NCBI RefSeq assembly: GCF_036924535.1
Contig: NZ_JAZHRT010000001.1
Coordinates: 8,246,001-8,310,000 of the forward strand
DNA: 64,000 bases
Direction of reading: 5' to 3'
From: Bradyrhizobium sp. AZCC 2262
GTDB taxonomy: Bacteria > Pseudomonadota > Alphaproteobacteria > Rhizobiales > Xanthobacteraceae
Under the pieces are notes generated by a model, which saw nothing but the letters and a program-made list of their open reading frames with translations, was not told the origin of the DNA and ran no database searches. The stretch's first letter is position 1, and the number at the start of each line of letters is the position of its first letter. The position numbers were made by a program, and so were the translations under genes. Shown piece after piece: positions 17,794-29,827 of the stretch.

Positions 17794-19196
17794 TGGAAGC
17801 CAAGCTTGCTCGCCAGCAGGCGGAAGCGCAAGAGCAGAAGCACGGCATAGACGGCGGTTCCGATCGACAGCCCGATCCAGACGCCGACGGCGCCTGACGG
17901 TGTCCGGAAGCCGAGCCAGCAGGCGCAGGCGAAACCGATCAGCCAGTAGCTGAGGACCGCGAACAACAGCGGCACGCGGGTGTCGTTCATGCCGCGCAGC
18001 GAGCCGGCGGCAATGGTCTGGATGGCATCGGCGATGAAGAAGGTTGATCCGACCAGGAGAAGGGTCGCAGAGAGTTCCGCCGCCGCATCGGTGCTTTCGC
18101 CCAGAAAAACTTCCGCGATGCCGAAGCGGCCGATCATCACGGCGATCGTCAGGACAGCGGCGAGCACGATGCCCAGCCAGGTCGCAACATAACCCGCGCG
18201 CCGGACCGCGCCGGCGTCGCCGCGGCCGATGGCGTGGCCGACCCGCACGGTGGCGGCCATGCCGATGCCGAACGGCACCATGAACAGGATGGCCGCGACC
18301 TGCAGCGCGATCTGGTGGGCCGCGAGCGCAGTCGTGCTGATCAGGCCCATCAAGAGACCGGCGGCGCCGAACAGGCCGTATTCAAGCAGGAAGGAGATCG
18401 AGATCGGCGCGCCGATGATGACGAGCTGCCGCATCAGCTTCCAGTCGACGCGCCAGAAATGACCGAGCACGTGGTACTTCCGGAACGGTCGGCGGCGCGT
18501 GGCAAACCACAGGCCCGCCAGGAATAAGCCGAGATTGACGATCGAGGTCGCAAGGCCCACCCCGAACAGGCCGAGTTCCGGAAAGCCAAACGCGCCATAC
18601 AGCAGCAAATAGACCAGCAGCGCATTGGCCGGGATCGCGGCGAGCGTGATCCACAGGATCGGCTCGGGGTGGTTGACCGCGCTCATGAAGCCGCGGATGG
18701 CCATAAACCACAGCGCAGGCAGGATGCTCCACGTCAGGCCCAACAGATATTGCTGGGCGAGATGAGCAGCCGCCGGCGCCTGGCCCAGCATCAGGAGGAT
18801 CTGTTCGCCGCGAAACGAAAGCGCCATCATCGGCAGCGAGATCAGGAGCGCAGCCCACATGCCGACGCGGAGAGAGCGCCGGATCACATGTGGATCGCGT
18901 GCGCCAAATGCCTGCGCCGCCAACGGTGCTACCGCAGATACCAGCCCCATGCCGAAGGTAAAGCTGACGAAGAAGACGGTGTGCGCCAGCGCGGCCGCCG
19001 CCACGGCCTCGCTGCCGAGGCGGCCGATCATGGCGATGTCGGTCGTCATCATCGCGATCTGCCCGAGCTGCGTCAGCGCGATCGGCACCGCGAGCTTCAG
19101 CGTTTCGGCGAGTTCGATCGCGAGATGACGGCCGGGAACGACCGCAGAGGTTTGTGGCGCGATCGGCGCGCGTTCGATTTTTTCGAGCGAGGTCAT
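17790..19196 (-). CDS. MATE family efflux transporter (NorM-like)
   Basis: A 468-residue inner-membrane multidrug/cation antiporter of the MATE family, with twelve hydrophobic helices. The N-terminal motif LAVPIALTQLGQIAMMTTDIAMIGRLGSEAVAAAAL is typical of NorM-type proteins, as is the repeated motif in the second half (AHQIALQVAAILFMVPFGIGMAATVRVGHAIGRGD). It is coupled through an ATGA overlap to the DUF2867 gene. The substrate cannot be read from the sequence. Confidence 0.93.
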   Translation of the reverse strand: MTSLEKIERAPIAPQTSAVVPGRHLAIELAETLKLAVPIALTQLGQIAMMTTDIAMIGRLGSEAVAAAALAHTVFFVSFTFGMGLVSAVAPLAAQAFGARDPHVIRRSLRVGMWAALLISLPMMALSFRGEQILLMLGQAPAAAHLAQQYLLGLTWSILPALWFMAIRGFMSAVNHPEPILWITLAAIPANALLVYLLLYGAFGFPELGLFGVGLATSIVNLGLFLAGLWFATRRRPFRKYHVLGHFWRVDWKLMRQLVIIGAPISISFLLEYGLFGAAGLLMGLISTTALAAHQIALQVAAILFMVPFGIGMAATVRVGHAIGRGDAGAVRRAGYVATWLGIVLAAVLTIAVMIGRFGIAEVFLGESTDAAAELSATLLLVGSTFFIADAIQTIAAGSLRGMNDTRVPLLFAVLSYWLIGFACACWLGFRTPSGAVGVWIGLSIGTAVYAVLLLLRFRLLASKLGFQ

Positions 19197-19205
19197 TGCA
19201 ACAGA

Positions 19206-19311
19206 CTAGAGCATGATCGGTTCTGATTGAATCAGAACCGAAGCTCTAGATTCTCCTTTTGACGCGTTTTCTTTACGCGAACCAGTGTCCACTTCGCTTG
19301 AAAACGCTTTA
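19206..19311. repeat. Palindromic repeat, family F, long copy
   Basis: Two hairpins in tandem. The first has arms GATCGGTTCTGATT and AATCAGAACC, flanked by CTAGAGC and GCTCTAG. The second half (TTTGACGCGTTTTCTTTACG to CGCTTGAAAACGCTTT) matches, in reverse complement, the element at 60301-60350. It lies between the murA stop and the MATE start, both on the minus strand. Confidence 0.8.
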
Positions 19312-19352
19312 GCACCGCCGAGGGTCGAAAAAGTGACGGCGCGTGCTGCGGC

Positions 19353-20665
19353 CTAGCGGCCCTCTCGCGCCGGCACGCGCGTAATCCGGGCGCCCAGCGC
19401 ATTGAGCCGCTCCTCGATGCGCTCATAGCCGCGCTCGATCTGGTCGGCGTTGTTGATGGTCGAGGTGCCTTCGGCGGCGACGGCCGCCAGCAGCATAGCC
19501 ATGCCGGCGCGGATGTCGGGAGAGGTCATCGGCGCGCCGCGCAGCCGGCTCGGGCCGGCCACGATCGCGCGATGCGGATCGCACAGCACGATGCGGGCGC
19601 CCATCGAGATCAGCTTGTCGACGAAGAACATCCGCGACTCGAACATTTTTTCGAACATCAGGATGACGCCGTCGCATTGCGTGGCGGTGACGATCGCAAT
19701 CGACATCAGGTCGGCCGGGAAGGCGGGCCAGGGCTGATCCTCCAGCTTCGGCACATGACCGCCGAAATCGTCGTGGATCTTCATGGTCTGGCCGGACGGC
19801 ACCACGAGGTCGTCGCCCTCGACGCCGCAGACGATGCCGAGCCGTTCAAAGCCCATCCGGATCGAGCGCAGATGCTCGACGCCGGCCTTGGCGATGCGCA
19901 GCGGCGAGCGCGTCACCGCGGCGAGCCCGATCAGGGAGCCGACCTCGATATGGTCGGGCTGGATCGAATAGCTGGTGCCGCCGAGCGTCGCCGGGCCGTG
20001 CACGATGATGGTGTTGGTGCCGATGCCCTCGATCTTCGCGCCGAGCGCGACCAGGAAATGCGCAAGGTCCTGCACATGCGGCTCGGAGGCGGCGTTGCGC
20101 AAATATGTGGTGCCGTGGGCGGCGACGGCCGCGACCAGCGCGTTTTCGGTGGCGGTGACGCTGGGCTCGTCGAGGAATACGTCGGCTCCCCTCAACTTGG
20201 TCGCGCGGAACTCCAGCCGATGCGTCGCCGTGACGGTCGCGCCCAATTGTTCAAAGGCGAGGAAATGCGTGTCGAGGCGACGACGGCCGATGACGTCGCC
20301 GCCGGGCGGCGGCAGCGCCACCTCGCCGCAGCGGGCCAGCAGCGGCCCGGCCAGCAGGATCGAGGCGCGGATCCGCGCGCAGAGTTCGGGATCGAGATCG
20401 GCGGCGCTGATATCCTTGGCGTGGATCGCCAGCGTGTTGCGTGCTGTCCATTCGGCGGAAGCCCCGACCGAGCGGATCAGTTCGACCAGCGTTTCGGTGT
20501 CGCGGATGCGCGGCACGTTTTCCAGCGTGACCGGGTGCTCGGTGAGTAACGCGGCGGCGATGATCGGCAGCGCGGAATTCTTGTTGCCGGACGGCTCGAT
20601 CGTTCCCGCGAGCCGGTGGCCGCCTTCAACGATGTATTGAATGGGCGGCACGGGCGTGTCCTGCC

Positions 20666-20669
<4 letters not shown>
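19353..20669 (-). CDS. murA: UDP-GlcNAc 1-carboxyvinyltransferase with Asp at the Cys site
   Basis: MurA transfers enolpyruvate from PEP to UDP-GlcNAc in the first committed step of peptidoglycan synthesis. The protein has 438 residues, close to the usual length. The substrate-binding [11 protein letters not shown] (N29, K30) is intact. In the active-site loop [16 protein letters not shown] the residue that is Cys115 in E. coli is D125; the codon at 20295-20297 reads GAC. Asp at this site is known from naturally fosfomycin-insensitive MurA proteins, for example in mycobacteria. The start is GTG and overlaps the gyrB stop as GTGA, so it is probably translated from the gyrB transcript. A second, Cys-type MurA may exist elsewhere in the genome. 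Confidence 0.93.
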
Positions 20670-23441
<2,772 letters not shown>

Positions 23442-25322
23442 TTGTCTCTGCCTTCACCAAAATATCGGCCAGATGTCGACGGCCTCCGGGCCATCGCCGT
23501 GATGCTGGTCCTGAATTACCACGCGTTTCCGGACGCCATGCCGGGCGGCTTCATCGGGGTCGATGTATTCTTCGTGATTTCGGGCTTCCTGATCACGGGC
23601 CTCATTACGCGCGAGCTGGAACTCGGCCGCTTCAGCCTGGTCGAGTTCTACAACCGGCGGATACGGCGCATCTTCCCGGCGCTGATCGTGGTGCTCTGCG
23701 CGACATTGGCGCTGGGTTGGTTCTGGATGCTGCCACAGGCCTTTGCGCAGCTCGGCAGCGACAGTTTCGCCAGCGCGGCGTTTTTGGCCAATATCGCGCT
23801 GTTGCTGCAATCCGGCTATTTCGACATCGAATCCGCCAAGAAACCGTTGCTGCATCTGTGGTCGCTCGGCATCGAGGAACAGTTCTATCTGTTCTGGCCG
23901 CTGCTCCTGATGCTCGCAGCGCGCTTTCGAATGAGCATTATCGCAATGGCTGCGGTGCTCGGCATCGCCTCTTTCCTGTTCAACGTGGCATTGATCGGCC
24001 CAAATCCGATCGCGACCTTCTACCTGCCGTTCACGCGCGCGTTTGAATTGCTGACCGGCGCGGTGCTGGCCTGCGGCTGGATCAACGTCAATCAGTCCAG
24101 CGCGGCGAGCAGCTGGCGCGCCTGGATCGGCGTGGCGCTGATTGGTGTGTCAGCCTACATTCTCGACAGCCACCGCGCCTTTCCAGGCTGGTGGGCGGTG
24201 CTGCCGGTCGCGGGCAGCGCGCTTCTGCTATCCGCGCCGGCTGCGTGGGTGAACCGGGTCCCGCTGGCAAGCCCAGCGCTGGTGTGGATCGGGCTGATCA
24301 GCTACCCGCTCTATCTCTGGCACTGGCCGCTACTGGTATTCGCAGGGATTATCAAATTCGGTCCGCTGACGCTGCTGGAGCGCCAATTGATATTGCTCGC
24401 GAGCATGCTGCTGGCCTGGGCTACCTACCGGTTTGTCGAGATCCCGTTCCGTTTCGGCCTCCCGACCCGGCGCAAGATGTTCAGCCTCGGAGCCGGCATG
24501 GCGATGATCGCGGTCGCAGGGTTTGCCGTCATGTGGGGGCGCGGCTTCGACTTCAGGCTGCCGGCGGAAATCCGCGCCATGGCCAGCGTGCGGACCGAGA
24601 GCTTCAAGTGGCGGTTTCATGAATGCCTGCTCGATCTCAGCCACGAAACGACGTTCGCCGACGCGTGCGTCGAGCGTGATCGGCGTCCGCTGGTCCTGGT
24701 CTGGGGCGATTCGACCGCTGGAGCCCTGCTGCCCGGCCTGCGCAAAGCTCAGGAGACACGAAACTTCGGCATTGCGCAGCTCACCTCCAACTCCTGCATT
24801 CCGGCATTGAACGCCGACATCACGCCCGGCTGCCGCGCGATAAACGACAAGGTTTTTTCGCTGGTCCAGCAGATCAAGCCCGATGTCGTGTTGCTGCACG
24901 GAACCTGGGAACAGCATCTCGACAACGTGGCTGAGACCGTGGCCGCGCTAAAGCAGCAGACGCACGCGCGCGTCGTTGTCCTCGGTCCGGTGCCGGTATG
25001 GCGGCGCGGGCTTCCGGGCGAGGTGCTCCGGTATTTCATCCTCCATCGCGCGCTGATCCCGCAACGTTCGCCCAGTGCCGCGCCACCCACCGCCTATGAT
25101 GCTGTGATGCGCGCCAGGCTCGAGCCGCTGGGCGCGGAATTCATCTCCGCGTCGGACGTCTTTTGCAATGCGCAGGGGTGCCTGACGCGCATTGGGGATG
25201 CGGCGGCGGATATCACCGTCAGCGATCAGGTGCATATCACTGAAAAGGGATCGGTCTTTCTGATCGCATCCATCATCGACCGCTTGCTCGGCGGCGAAGC
25301 GCCCGCGGGCAAGGGGCGCTAA
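23442..25322 (+). CDS. Acyltransferase family protein with C-terminal SGNH domain
   Basis: A 626-residue OafA/YrhL-type membrane acyltransferase. The N-terminal acyltransferase-3 domain starts with YRPDVDGLRAIAVMLVLNYHAFP and has about ten membrane helices to residue 370, including the HLWSLGIEEQFYLFWPL motif. The C-terminal part (from about residue 400) has WGDSTAGALLPGL, which fits the SGNH nucleophile block, and DQVHITEKGS near the end, which carries the catalytic His. Such proteins O-acetylate surface polysaccharides or peptidoglycan. The start is TTG at 23442. It is inserted on the opposite strand between recF and gyrB and ends 4 nt from the recF stop. Confidence 0.92.
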   Translation: MSLPSPKYRPDVDGLRAIAVMLVLNYHAFPDAMPGGFIGVDVFFVISGFLITGLITRELELGRFSLVEFYNRRIRRIFPALIVVLCATLALGWFWMLPQAFAQLGSDSFASAAFLANIALLLQSGYFDIESAKKPLLHLWSLGIEEQFYLFWPLLLMLAARFRMSIIAMAAVLGIASFLFNVALIGPNPIATFYLPFTRAFELLTGAVLACGWINVNQSSAASSWRAWIGVALIGVSAYILDSHRAFPGWWAVLPVAGSALLLSAPAAWVNRVPLASPALVWIGLISYPLYLWHWPLLVFAGIIKFGPLTLLERQLILLASMLLAWATYRFVEIPFRFGLPTRRKMFSLGAGMAMIAVAGFAVMWGRGFDFRLPAEIRAMASVRTESFKWRFHECLLDLSHETTFADACVERDRRPLVLVWGDSTAGALLPGLRKAQETRNFGIAQLTSNSCIPALNADITPGCRAINDKVFSLVQQIKPDVVLLHGTWEQHLDNVAETVAALKQQTHARVVVLGPVPVWRRGLPGEVLRYFILHRALIPQRSPSAAPPTAYDAVMRARLEPLGAEFISASDVFCNAQGCLTRIGDAAADITVSDQVHITEKGSVFLIASIIDRLLGGEAPAGKGR

Positions 25323-25326
25323 GGAC

Positions 25327-26466
25327 TCAGCCGCGACGGTTCACTTGGCCCGACTCCACATCGAAAATCTCGCCGCCTGGGCCGATATCGACAAAGGCGG
25401 CCGGATCGGCCCCGGTCATCCAGACCTGCGCGCCGAGCTTTGCGAGCTCATCGAACAGCGCCTTGCGCCTGACGGGATCGAGATGCGCGACCACCTCGTC
25501 GAGCAGCAGCAGCGGCACGATGCCGGTCATTTCGGCAACCAGCGTGGCATGGGCCAGCACCAGCCCGATCAGGAGCGCCTTTTGCTCGCCGGTCGAGGCG
25601 TCGCGCGCCGGCATGTTTTTCGGCGCATAGACCACCTGCAGATCGGTGAGGTGGGGGCCGTCCAGCGTGCGGCCGGCCGCGGCGTCGCGGGCGCGGCTGG
25701 CGCGCAGGATCTCGCGGTAGCGGTCTTCGACTGATGTCGCGGACTCGTTGACCAACGCGTTTTCCATCCAGCCGTCGAGCATGATCTGTGCCGACGGAAA
25801 GGCCGAAGCTTGCCCACGTTCGCGCAGCATCGCCGCCAGCCGCGTCACCGTCTGCCCACGGGTGGCAGCGACCGCTACCGCAAGCTCGGCGGTTTCGCGT
25901 TCGATCGCGTCGCACCAATGGTCGTCATAGTTGCGCACTTCGAGCAGGCGGTTGCGCGAGCGCAACGAGCGCTCCAGCGCCGAGACGCGGCTGGAATGTT
26001 CGCTGTCGATCGCCAGCACCAGCCGGTCGAAGAAGCGCCGCCGCTCGGAAGCGGCGCCGAGAAACAGCCCGTCCATGGTGGGCGTCAGCCACACCATGCG
26101 CAAATGATCGCCGAACGCTGTGGCCGAGCTCACGGGCTCGCGGTCGATCCGGCAGCGACGGCTGGTGGAGGCGGCTTCCGCTGCGGGCGCATCGATACCG
26201 GTGCCGAGCGTGGCAAGCCCCAGCGCGCCCTCCACCTCGGCCGACACCGCCCAGGAGCCGTCGCCCTGGTTGTCGGCGACATCCTCCAGCGTCGCGCGCC
26301 GCAGGCCGCGCCCCGGTGAGAGAAACGAGATCGCCTCCAGGCAATTGGTCTTGCCGGCGCCGTTCGGCCCCACCAGCACCACGACGTCGCCGCGCGCCTG
26401 TACGATTCCCGCGCGGTAGTTGCGGAAGTGCGTGAGGGAAAGGCGGTGGATGCGCAAGGGGGTCAT
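25327..26466 (-). CDS. recF: DNA replication/repair protein RecF
   Basis: An SMC-like ATPase of 379 residues that loads RecA at gaps. Walker A GPNGAGKT is at residues 33-40. The ABC-type signature region STGEQKALLIGLVLAH lies near residue 291 and Walker B LLLLDEVVAHLD near residue 320. It follows dnaN on the minus strand but is separated from it by the DUF559 gene and two inverted repeats, which breaks the usual dnaN-recF adjacency. Confidence 0.96.
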   Translation of the reverse strand: MTPLRIHRLSLTHFRNYRAGIVQARGDVVVLVGPNGAGKTNCLEAISFLSPGRGLRRATLEDVADNQGDGSWAVSAEVEGALGLATLGTGIDAPAAEAASTSRRCRIDREPVSSATAFGDHLRMVWLTPTMDGLFLGAASERRRFFDRLVLAIDSEHSSRVSALERSLRSRNRLLEVRNYDDHWCDAIERETAELAVAVAATRGQTVTRLAAMLRERGQASAFPSAQIMLDGWMENALVNESATSVEDRYREILRASRARDAAAGRTLDGPHLTDLQVVYAPKNMPARDASTGEQKALLIGLVLAHATLVAEMTGIVPLLLLDEVVAHLDPVRRKALFDELAKLGAQVWMTGADPAAFVDIGPGGEIFDVESGQVNRRG

Positions 26467-26487
26467 GAGGAGCGTCGGTCTTTTCTT

Positions 26488-26545
26488 CCCCTCTCCCCTT
26501 GTGGGAGAGGGTGGCGCCTCACGAAGTGAGGCGACGGGTGAGGGG
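26488..26545. repeat. Family E repeat, left copy beside the DUF559 gene
   Basis: A 58-bp element: CCCTCTCCCCTTGTGGGAGA, then GGGTGGCGCCTCACGAAGTG and AGGCGACGGGTGAGGGG, with hairpin arms CCTCTCCC/GGGAGAGG and GCCTCAC/GTGAGGC. It is the reverse complement (with a few changes) of 26920-26977. Confidence 0.88.
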
Positions 26546-26549
26546 TATC

Positions 26550-27008
26550 TTACCGCTCGGCAAGCTTTACGAAAATGTCCTCCAGAACGGCGGAAGGTTG
26601 TTGCAACACGTCGTTGTTCCAGTAGCGCACAATTCGAAATCCCTCGGAGATCAACAGCGCGTCCCTCGCTTCGTCACGTGTCGATGATGCGTGCTGGCTT
26701 CCATCGATTTCAATGATCAATCGCTTCTCGAAACACACAAAGTCGAGAATAAAGCTTTGAAAAGGAACTTGGCGGCGAAACTTGAATTGCCCGAGCCGTC
26801 GGTCGCGAAGCAATCGCCAAATCGCCAGTTCCGCATCGGTTGGTTCACCGCGCATCTTCTTGGCGAAGTTGCGGATGCGTTTAGCAGTCGGACGATGGTG
26901 TGGCGTTTGCGGCGCGAACCCCTCACCCGTCGCCGAACTTCGTTCGGCGCCACCCTCTCCCACAAGGGGAGAGGGAAGATCGACGTCCTTGCTGCCGGAA
27001 GAGTTCAC
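26550..27008 (-). CDS. DUF559 domain protein, PD-(D/E)xK nuclease-like
   Basis: A 152-residue protein whose core (residues about 45-150) is the DUF559/Vsr-like restriction-endonuclease fold: MRGEPTDAELAIWRLLRDRR, FKFRRQVPFQSFILDFVC, and the acidic site D-(x)-EIDGSQH. The frame starts at GTG 27008, overlapping the dnaN stop as GTGA. The first 30 residues include PSPLVGEGG and are encoded by the family E repeat at 26920-26977, which is therefore read as coding sequence. A later ATG at 26855 would cut off the start of the domain. The gene sits between two inverted copies of the repeat. Its substrate is not known; DNA repair, defence or element mobility are all possible. Confidence 0.8.
   Translation of the reverse strand: MNSSGSKDVDLPSPLVGEGGAERSSATGEGFAPQTPHHRPTAKRIRNFAKKMRGEPTDAELAIWRLLRDRRLGQFKFRRQVPFQSFILDFVCFEKRLIIEIDGSQHASSTRDEARDALLISEGFRIVRYWNNDVLQQPSAVLEDIFVKLAER
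26920..26977. repeat. Family E repeat, right copy, read as the DUF559 N-terminus
   Basis: Inverted copy of 26488-26545: CCCCTCACCCGTCGCCG through CCCACAAGGGGAGAGGGA. It lies inside the open frame that starts at 27008 and encodes about 19 residues (PSPLVGEGGAERSS and TGEG). Confidence 0.88.
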
Positions 27009-28123
27009 ACCCGCATCGGCATCAGCACGTAGAGCGCGCCCTTGTTGTCCTTGTCCTGAACCAGCGTCGGCGAGCCGGGATCGGCCAGGCGCAGCACGGC
27101 GACTTCGCCTTCGATCTGGGCGGCAATGTCGAGCAGATAGCGCGAGTTGAAGCCGATATCGAGTGCGTCGGAGGCGTATTCGACTTCGAGTTCTTCGGTG
27201 GCGCTGCCGGAATCCGGGTTGGTCACCGACAGCACCAGCTTGCCCGGAGACAATGCGAGTTTCACGGCACGGCCGCGCTCGCTGGAAATGGTCGAGACGC
27301 GGTCTACCGCGGCCTCGAAATCCTTCTTGTCGACGATTAGCTCCTTGTCGTTGTTCTGCGGAATGACGCGGCCATAATCCGGGAAGGTGCCGTCGATCAG
27401 TTTCGAGGTCAGCACGACATTGCCGAGGGTAAAGCGGATCTTGCCCTGCGACAGTTCGATTTTGACTTCGGCCTCATTGTCCTCGATCAGCCGCTGCACC
27501 TCGCCGACCGTCTTGCGCGGCACGATCACGCCCGGCATGCCGGTCGCGCCGGAGGGCAGCGCCAGATCGATCTGCGCCAGCCGATGCCCGTCGGTCGCCA
27601 CCCCGCGCAGCGTCGCAGCCTTGGCGCTGCCGGCTGTGTGCAGATAGATGCCGTTGAGGTAGTAGCGGGTCTCTTCGGTCGAGATCGCAAACTGCGTGCG
27701 GTCGATCAGGCGCTTGACGTCGGCAGCGGCAAGCGAAAACGAATGCGTCATGTCGCCGGCGGCGAGATCCGGGAAGTCGCTTTCGGGCAGCGTCTGCAGC
27801 GTAAAGCGCGAGCGCCCGGCGCGGATCGCCAGCACCGCACGGTCGCCGTCGGCTTCCAGCACGATCTGCGCGCCGTCGGGCAGTTTGCGGACGATGTCGT
27901 AGAACATGTGCGCCGGCACGGTGGTGGAGCCGCCGGTCGCGGTTTCCGCCGCCAGCGTTTCGGTCACCTCCAGGTCGAGGTCGGTCGCCTTCAGCGACAA
28001 CCTGGCGTTTTCGGCGCGGACCAGCACGTTGCCGAGGATCGGGATGGTGTTGCGGCGCTCGACCACGCGATGGACGTGGCCCAGCGATTTCAGCAGTTGC
28101 GCGCGTTCGACGGTGACCTTCAT
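27005..28123 (-). CDS. dnaN: DNA polymerase III subunit beta (sliding clamp)
   Basis: A 372-residue sliding clamp, begins MKVTVERAQLLKSLGHVHRVVERRNTIPILGNVLV. Three clamp domains follow in order, and the C-terminal LADPGSPTLVQDKDNKGALYVLMPMRV forms the usual protein-binding end. It lies 273 nt from dnaA, behind an intrinsic terminator, so it probably has its own promoter. The stop codon is overlapped by the DUF559 start (GTGA). Confidence 0.97.
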   Translation of the reverse strand: MKVTVERAQLLKSLGHVHRVVERRNTIPILGNVLVRAENARLSLKATDLDLEVTETLAAETATGGSTTVPAHMFYDIVRKLPDGAQIVLEADGDRAVLAIRAGRSRFTLQTLPESDFPDLAAGDMTHSFSLAAADVKRLIDRTQFAISTEETRYYLNGIYLHTAGSAKAATLRGVATDGHRLAQIDLALPSGATGMPGVIVPRKTVGEVQRLIEDNEAEVKIELSQGKIRFTLGNVVLTSKLIDGTFPDYGRVIPQNNDKELIVDKKDFEAAVDRVSTISSERGRAVKLALSPGKLVLSVTNPDSGSATEELEVEYASDALDIGFNSRYLLDIAAQIEGEVAVLRLADPGSPTLVQDKDNKGALYVLMPMRV

Positions 28124-28312
28124 TGCAATATCCGCCAGAGATGGAAAAGCCGGGCGGCCCCTAAAGGCAGCGCCGCGGCATTGGAAACCCGAAAAGCCGG
28201 ATCAGGATCGGAGTTGATCAAACCCCCGGGGGGACCGCAAGGTGGCGCGGATGGCCCGCCGGTGCAAGGGAGAGCGGGCCCCGTTCCCCACTTTTGCGGC
28301 AGAAAATGGCGG

Positions 28313-28352
28313 CAGAAAAAAATTCTCCCGCCCCTGGGTTCAGGGGAGGGAG
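28313..28352 (-). terminator. Intrinsic terminator of dnaA
   Basis: On the minus strand, a GC-rich hairpin (arms CTCCC-CCCCTG and CAGGGG-GGGAG at 28325-28352) is followed by a run of seven U residues (28316-28322). It lies about 45 nt after the dnaA stop and separates dnaA from dnaN. Confidence 0.85.
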
Positions 28353-28396
28353 AGGTTGGGAGGAGCCAAGTCCTATTCCTGCAGGTGCTGTTCCCG

Positions 28397-29827
28397 CTAT
28401 TCCTGCAACTGCCGCTTCAGCGACTCGACCTCTTCGGACAGCGCGGTATCCCGGGCCACCAGTGCCTCGATCTTGCGCACGGCGTGCAGCACCGTGGTGT
28501 GGTCGCGCCCGCCGAAGCGGCGGCCGATCTCGGGCAGCGAGCGCAGCGTCAGCGTCTTCGCCAGATACATCGCGACCTGACGCGGCCGAACCACGTTCGC
28601 GGTCCGCCGCGACGAGAGCAGGTCCGAACGGCTGACATTGTACTGCCGGGCGACCACCCGCTGGATGTCCTCGATCTTGATCCGCTTCGGTTCCTGCGGG
28701 CGGATCAGGTCGCGGACCTCGCGCTCGGCCATTTCCAGCGTCACCGGCTGGTTGTTCAGCTTGGAATGTGCAAGCAGCCGGTTGATGGCGCCTTCGAGGT
28801 CGCGGCCATTATGGGTGATGGTGCGCGCCAGATAGTCCAGCACCGCTTCCGGCACGTCGAAGCTTGCGTGATGCGCACGCGCTGCCGCCACGCGCGACTT
28901 CAGGATTCCGAGCCGCAGTTCTTCGCCGAGCGAACCCATCTCCACGACGAGACCGCCGGCCAGCCGCGAGCGCACGCGATCGTCGAGGCTCTCGAGATCG
29001 GACGGCGGTCGGTCGGCGGCGATCACCACCTGGCGGCCGGCATCGATCAGCGCGTTCAGCGTGTGACAGAACTCGGCCTGGGTCGATTTACCCTGCAGGA
29101 ATTGCAGGTCGTCGATCACGAGCACGTCGATTCCGCGCAGCGCCTCCTTGAACGCCAGCGCCGTCTGCGTCTTCAGCGCGGCGACGAAGCCGTACATGAA
29201 CTTCTCGGCGGTGAGATACAGCACCTTGCGTTCGCTGCCGGAATTGCCGGCCCACGTCACCGCCTGCAGCAGATGGGTTTTGCCGAGGCCAACGCCGGCG
29301 TGAATGTAGAGCGGGTTGAACATCACGGCATCGCCGCGGCGTCCTTCGGCGACCTGACGTGCTGCTGCATGAGCCAGCGTGTTGGAGCGGCCGATCACGA
29401 AGCTTGCAAAAGTCAGTCGCGGATCGAGCGGCGAGCCGCCGAGCGCATCATGGCTGGCGGACACCGGCGCCGTCGCGGTCGCGCGCAATTCGGGCGCGGG
29501 CCGGCCATTGGCCTGCTCGATGCGGCGTTGATCGGCTGGTGCCGTGGCTTCCTTGGCGGGCGCGGCGCAGCGCATCGCGGTGCGCACGGTGAGATCGATC
29601 CGGTGTACTTCCGGCATCTCGGCCTGCCAGCAGGTCAGGACGCGGTCGGCGTAATGCGCCTGGATCCAGCTCTTGAGGAACCGGGTCGGCACCGACAGAT
29701 GCACGCTTTCGTCCTGCACGGCCTCCAGGTCCATGCGCGCAAACCAGCTCGTATAGACGTCCTCGCCCACACTCGTCCGCAACCGCCCCTTCACGCGCGA
29801 CCAGCGATCCTGTTCCGTATTTGTCAT
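28397..29827 (-). CDS. dnaA: Chromosomal replication initiator protein DnaA
   Basis: A 476-residue AAA+ initiator. Domain I (residues 1-85) has [25 protein letters not shown] linker follows, then the AAA+ domain: Walker A GVGLGKT (K183), Walker [11 protein letters not shown] (D239, D240) and sensor residues. Domain IV at the C-terminus carries the DNA-binding signature [21 protein letters not shown]. The length is usual for rhizobia. The 1.34-kb gap upstream holds a perfect DnaA box, which suggests self-regulation. Confidence 0.97.
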   Translation of the reverse strand: MTNTEQDRWSRVKGRLRTSVGEDVYTSWFARMDLEAVQDESVHLSVPTRFLKSWIQAHYADRVLTCWQAEMPEVHRIDLTVRTAMRCAAPAKEATAPADQRRIEQANGRPAPELRATATAPVSASHDALGGSPLDPRLTFASFVIGRSNTLAHAAARQVAEGRRGDAVMFNPLYIHAGVGLGKTHLLQAVTWAGNSGSERKVLYLTAEKFMYGFVAALKTQTALAFKEALRGIDVLVIDDLQFLQGKSTQAEFCHTLNALIDAGRQVVIAADRPPSDLESLDDRVRSRLAGGLVVEMGSLGEELRLGILKSRVAAARAHHASFDVPEAVLDYLARTITHNGRDLEGAINRLLAHSKLNNQPVTLEMAEREVRDLIRPQEPKRIKIEDIQRVVARQYNVSRSDLLSSRRTANVVRPRQVAMYLAKTLTLRSLPEIGRRFGGRDHTTVLHAVRKIEALVARDTALSEEVESLKRQLQE

